A stretch of DNA of 10,233 nt, from NCBI GenBank assembly GCA_017999235.1, contig JAGOBN010000077.1, positions 1 through 10,233 on the forward strand, read 5' to 3'. The position numbers and the translations under genes were made by a program. How positions within the stretch are numbered: position 1 is the stretch's first letter; every line of letters begins with the position of its first letter. The stretch is from Anaerolineales bacterium (GTDB lineage Bacteria > Chloroflexota > Anaerolineae > Anaerolineales > UBA6663). Below, piece by piece: positions 7,602-10,233 of the stretch. The notes under the pieces were generated by a model. That model worked only from the letters and a program-made list of their open reading frames with translations, had not been told where the DNA came from and made no database searches.

Positions 7602-8633
7602 TCAGGTCTCGGTGGTCGGGCGGCCTTCGTCGCTCGCCGGCGCGGCCGTCAGCAGCGCGCGCGCCGAGCGCGCCAGATGCGCGAGCGTTTCGCCTTCCTG
7701 CGCCAGCGCCAGCGCCCCCATCAAGCTGGTCAGGCCATAGTTGGCGAAGTGGTGGACGACGGCGATGCTGAACGCCAGGCTGCCGGTCACGCCAAAAACG
7801 CCGAGCGCGCCCATGCCGGCCGCCTGCCAGACGCCCAGGCTGCCGGGCGCGGAGGGGACGGCGATACTCAGGCCCGTCACCACCAGCATAAAAAATCCCA
7901 TCGTCGGCGGGGCCTGCGGCAGGAACATCACCAGCAGCAGCCAGGCGCTCAAGCCGGCGCACCCCCAGGCCAGCGCCGAGAACGCCGCGGCCATCACCAG
8001 ACGCCGCCCGTCCTGCAAAGCCGCCAGGCCGTCCACCATCGAATGAAACAGGTCTTCCAGCCGCTGGGCCTGGCCCCACAAGCGGGCCAGCAGGCCCACG
8101 CCCCACCGCACCAGGGCCAGCAGCCAGGCCGGCTTGCGGGCCACAATATACAGGCCGGTGAGCGCCAGGATTGGGATCGAGAAGACGGCGGCCACGGCCA
8201 GCGCGCCGCCCATCAGGCCGGCCGCCAGCGGCCCGAAGACGGCCAGCATCCCCACGATCATGCACAGGTCGATCACGCGCTCCACCAGCACCGAGGACAG
8301 GGCTTGGGCCGTGGTCAATTGGCGCGAACGGCTGATCAGGTAGGCGCGGCCCACCTCCCCCAGCCGGAAGGGCAGGACATTATTCAGCAGATAGCCGGCG
8401 TTCAGCGCGCCAAAGACGCGCCGAAAAGAGAGCTGGCGCCCCAGCAAGACGCGCCAGCTCAGGGCGCGCGCCACCTGGCCGGCCAGGATCAGGCCGAGGG
8501 CCGGCGCCGCCCACACATAGTTCGCGCCGCGCAGGACGTCGCCGACATCCACCAGGCGCACATCCCGCAAGGCCCAAGCCAGCGCCAAGACGCTGATGAG
8601 CAGACCGAGCAGCCATTGCCAAGAGCGGCGCAT
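7602..8633 (-). CDS. flippase-like membrane protein, LPG-synthase TM family (UPF0104 / TIGR00374 type)
   Basis: Predicted integral membrane protein of 343 residues, a usual length for the stand-alone family. Visible signatures are NNVLPFRLGEVGRAYLI (84-100), SVLVERVIDL (114-123), VPSAPGSLGVWQAA (259-272) and HHFANYGL (294-301). Several hydrophobic segments surround them, beginning with TM1 at about 5-22. The family shares the transmembrane part of lysylphosphatidylglycerol synthase/flippase (MprF), but this protein lacks the C-terminal aminoacyl-transfer domain, so it is unlikely to make lysyl-PG. Members often sit beside glycosyltransferases and are proposed to flip or help transport lipid-linked molecules; that role is inferred. 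The ATG at 8633 has GGTGA 6 nt upstream, a reasonable ribosome-binding site. The last ~30 residues are polar and probably cytoplasmic. It is the first gene after the lepA gap and may be the first gene of the glycosylation cassette if a promoter lies in or before that gap. Confidence 0.92.
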   Translation of the reverse strand: MRRSWQWLLGLLISVLALAWALRDVRLVDVGDVLRGANYVWAAPALGLILAGQVARALSWRVLLGRQLSFRRVFGALNAGYLLNNVLPFRLGEVGRAYLISRSRQLTTAQALSSVLVERVIDLCMIVGMLAVFGPLAAGLMGGALAVAAVFSIPILALTGLYIVARKPAWLLALVRWGVGLLARLWGQAQRLEDLFHSMVDGLAALQDGRRLVMAAAFSALAWGCAGLSAWLLLVMFLPQAPPTMGFFMLVVTGLSIAVPSAPGSLGVWQAAGMGALGVFGVTGSLAFSIAVVHHFANYGLTSLMGALALAQEGETLAHLARSARALLTAAPASDEGRPTTET

Positions 8634-8639
8634 ACAACG

Positions 8640-8644
8640 TCACC
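8640..8644 (-). promoter_or_regulatory. ribosome-binding site of the flippase-like gene
   Basis: GGTGA on the minus strand lies 6 nt before the ATG at 8633. It is a near-consensus Shine-Dalgarno at good spacing and supports that start codon. Confidence 0.5.
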
Positions 8645-8650
8645 GGATAA

Positions 8651-8710
8651 CGGACGACAGGCGCTGGACGATCATGGGCACGGTCGTCCGGCGGCCGACG
8701 TCAATCGTCC
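8651..8710. repeat. nested inverted repeats of a GGACGA motif downstream of lepA
   Basis: Four copies of one short motif occur within 60 nt. On the plus strand, CGGACGAC (8651-8658) is perfectly complementary to GTCGTCCG (8683-8690), an 8-bp stem with a 24-nt loop. GGACGAT (8666-8672) is perfectly complementary to ATCGTCC (8704-8710), which overlaps the last codons of lepA. The two pairings interleave and could compete. There is no T-run after the stem on the minus strand, so a classical intrinsic terminator is not supported. The rest of the 67-nt gap holds only the downstream ribosome-binding site. Repeats this short may be chance in GC-rich DNA. Confidence 0.4.
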
Positions 8711-10233
8711 CCCAACCGGAGCACGGCCATGAAGGCTTCCTGCGGGATCTCCACCTGCCCCACCATCTTCATGCGCCGCTTGCCCTTCTTTTGTTTCTCC
8801 AGCAGCTTCTTCTTGCGCGAGATGTCGCCGCCGTAGCATTTAGCCAGCACGTCCTTTTTCATGCCGCGCACGTTGGCGCGCGAGATGATGCGGCCGCCGG
8901 CCGAGGCCTGCACCGGCACCTGGAACTGCTGGCGCGGGATCAGGTCCTTGAGCTTGGTCACCAGCGCCTGGCCGGTGGCGTAAGCCTTCTCTTTGTGGAC
9001 GATCATGGCCAGCGCGTCCACGGGCTCCTCGTTCACCAGCACGTCCAGCTTCACCAGGTCCTGCACGCGGTAGCCGCCGACGTGGTAATCCAGCGAGGCG
9101 TAGCCGCGCGTGCGGGACTTGAGATGGTCGTAGAAGTCGATGATCAGTTCCGCCAGCGGGATATCAAACTTCAGCAGCACGCGGCCCGGCACCGGGTATT
9201 CCTGCTCGCGGAACTCGCCGCGCCGTTTGGTCACCAGGTCCATGATCGTGCCGTAATAAGTCTCGGGCGTGAAGATCTCGATCTTCATCCACGGCTCGCC
9301 GATGGTCTCAATGCGCGAGGGGTCGGGCAGGTCGGCCGGCGAATCGATCAGGATGGTCTCGCCGCTGGTCAGCTTGACCTCGTACTCCACCGACGGCGCG
9401 GTGGCGATGATGTCCAGGTCGTACTCGCGCTCCAGGCGCTCCTGGATGATCTCCATGTGGAACAGGCCCAGGAACCCGCAGCGGAAGCCGAAGTTGAGGG
9501 CCTGCGAGGTCTCCGGCTCCCAGACCAGTGAGGCGTCGTTGAGCTGGAGCTTCTCCAGCGCCTCTTTCAGGTCCTGGTAGTCCTCGCCGTCCACCGGGTA
9601 GATACCGGCGAAGACCATGGGCTTGATCTTCTGGTAGCCGGGCAAGGGCGCGCTGGCCGGCCGGCCGGCCAGGGTCAGCGTATCGCCCACGCGGCACTCC
9701 TGCACCGTCTTGAGGCCGGTGGCCACGTAGCCCACCTCGCCGGCCTCCAGTTCGCCCGTGATCACCATCTGCGGTGAGAACGTGCCGATCTCCACCGGGT
9801 CGCCGGCGATATCGGTGACCATCAGCCGGAACCGGTCCTCTTTGCGGATGCGGCCGTCCACCACGCGCACGTAGGCAATGACGCCTTTGTACGAGTCGTA
9901 ATGCGAGTCAAACAGCAGGGCGCGCAGGGGCGCGTCCGGGTCGCCTTTGGGCTGGGGCACGCGCCGGACCACGGCTTCCAGCACCGCCTGGATGTTGGTG
10001 CCGTCCTTGGCCGAAATCGGGATGATATCGTCGGGCGAGCCGCCCAGCAGGTCCAGGATCTCCTGGCGGACTTCGTCCACGCGGGCCGAGGGCAGATCGA
10101 TTTTGTTGATGACGGGGATGATCTCCAGGCCGGCGTTGAGGGCCAGGTAGAGGTTGGCCAGGGTCTGGGCCTCGATGCCCTGCGTGGCGTCCACCACCAG
10201 CACCGCGCCTTCGCAGGCGGCCAGGGCGCGGCT
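8701..10233 (-). CDS. lepA: elongation factor 4 (LepA), N-terminus cut by window edge
   Basis: The reading frame enters from the right edge and ends at TGA 8701-8703, giving 510 residues of a protein usually near 600. The P-loop, switch regions and DTPG motif should lie just outside the window; the first residues here, SRALAACEGAVLVVDATQG, directly follow that motif in LepA. NKID (fragment residues 43-46) and SAK (74-76, within PISAKDGTN) are the G4 and G5 GTPase motifs. FRCGFLGLFHMEIIQERLE matches domain III. The LepA-specific C-terminal domain is clear: KCYGGDISRKKKLLEKQKKG followed by RRMKMVGQVEIPQEAF. LepA is a ribosome-associated GTPase acting on translation, proposed to back-translocate ribosomes and to aid initiation or 30S assembly. 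Nothing looks degraded. Its function is unrelated to the downstream glycosyltransferase genes, so the neighbourhood says little about its role. An in-frame GTG at 10203 is internal, not the start. Confidence 0.98.
   Translation of the reverse strand, partial: SRALAACEGAVLVVDATQGIEAQTLANLYLALNAGLEIIPVINKIDLPSARVDEVRQEILDLLGGSPDDIIPISAKDGTNIQAVLEAVVRRVPQPKGDPDAPLRALLFDSHYDSYKGVIAYVRVVDGRIRKEDRFRLMVTDIAGDPVEIGTFSPQMVITGELEAGEVGYVATGLKTVQECRVGDTLTLAGRPASAPLPGYQKIKPMVFAGIYPVDGEDYQDLKEALEKLQLNDASLVWEPETSQALNFGFRCGFLGLFHMEIIQERLEREYDLDIIATAPSVEYEVKLTSGETILIDSPADLPDPSRIETIGEPWMKIEIFTPETYYGTIMDLVTKRRGEFREQEYPVPGRVLLKFDIPLAELIIDFYDHLKSRTRGYASLDYHVGGYRVQDLVKLDVLVNEEPVDALAMIVHKEKAYATGQALVTKLKDLIPRQQFQVPVQASAGGRIISRANVRGMKKDVLAKCYGGDISRKKKLLEKQKKGKRRMKMVGQVEIPQEAFMAVLRLGDD
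9653..9672. repeat. 20-bp perfect palindrome within lepA
   Basis: Plus-strand CTGG followed by repeated CCGG units and ending CCAG is identical to its own reverse complement over 20 nt. It is built from tandem GGCC/CCGG and encodes a leucine-alanine-glycine-arginine-proline-alanine stretch in LepA. It is probably a by-product of GCC/GGC/CGG codon use, with no sign of a regulatory role. Confidence 0.5.

Noticed and set aside
8651..8690. Intrinsic terminator after lepA
   Set aside because: An 8-bp stem exists, but the loop is long (24 nt) and no T-run follows it on the minus strand, so I list it only as an inverted repeat.
7677..9531. Plus-strand open frames opposite the flippase-like gene and lepA (7677-8732, 8596-9531)
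   Set aside because: They lie opposite clearly conserved proteins, and their products are His/Gln/Arg-rich without recognisable motifs.
9653..9672. Palindrome in lepA as a regulatory or recombination site
   Set aside because: It lies inside conserved coding sequence and consists of tandem GGCC units, which are common throughout this GC-rich window.

Overview
The window is GC-rich and densely coding, and every gene reads on the minus strand. It looks bacterial. The best guess is a member of Chloroflexota (Anaerolineae-like). The reasons are a membrane protein carrying the tyrosine-run signature of the DUF2298/'Chlor_Arch_YYY' family (known mainly from Chloroflexota and Archaea), large GT39-like membrane proteins with long alanine/leucine-rich N-termini, and the GC-rich codon use. 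This placement is inference from protein character; there is no rRNA here to confirm it.

In transcription order (right to left) the window holds: the 3' five-sixths of lepA (elongation factor 4), cut by the right edge; a 67-nt gap with nested inverted repeats; a flippase-like membrane protein of the LPG-synthase transmembrane family; a GT4-type glycosyltransferase; a class I SAM-dependent methyltransferase; a GT39-like polytopic membrane glycosyltransferase with an unusual six-helix N-terminal region; and a very large GT39-like/DUF2298 composite membrane protein that runs off the left edge. The gaps between genes are 67, 33, 35, 16 and 15 nt. No stretch over 300 nt lacks a gene, and I see no tRNA, rRNA, CRISPR array, insertion sequence or attachment site.

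The five genes after lepA read as one cassette for making or attaching a cell-surface glycan or glycolipid. A cytoplasmic GT4 enzyme would use nucleotide sugars, a methyltransferase could modify the product, and two GT39-like membrane enzymes would use polyprenyl-phosphate sugars on the outer face. The flippase-like protein may move or regulate a lipid-linked intermediate. Individual family assignments are firm for LepA, GT4, the methyltransferase and the flippase-like protein. They are moderate for the two GT39-like proteins. The shared pathway is inference, and no substrate can be read from the sequence.

The least understood part is the leftmost gene. It joins a GT39-like half, an extracytoplasmic region of about 300 residues, and the start of a DUF2298 half of unknown biochemical function. 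Other points worth a second look are the apparent triplication of a two-helix unit in the second GT39-like protein, a short heptamer-like DNA repeat inside the large gene, and the nested dyads downstream of lepA.
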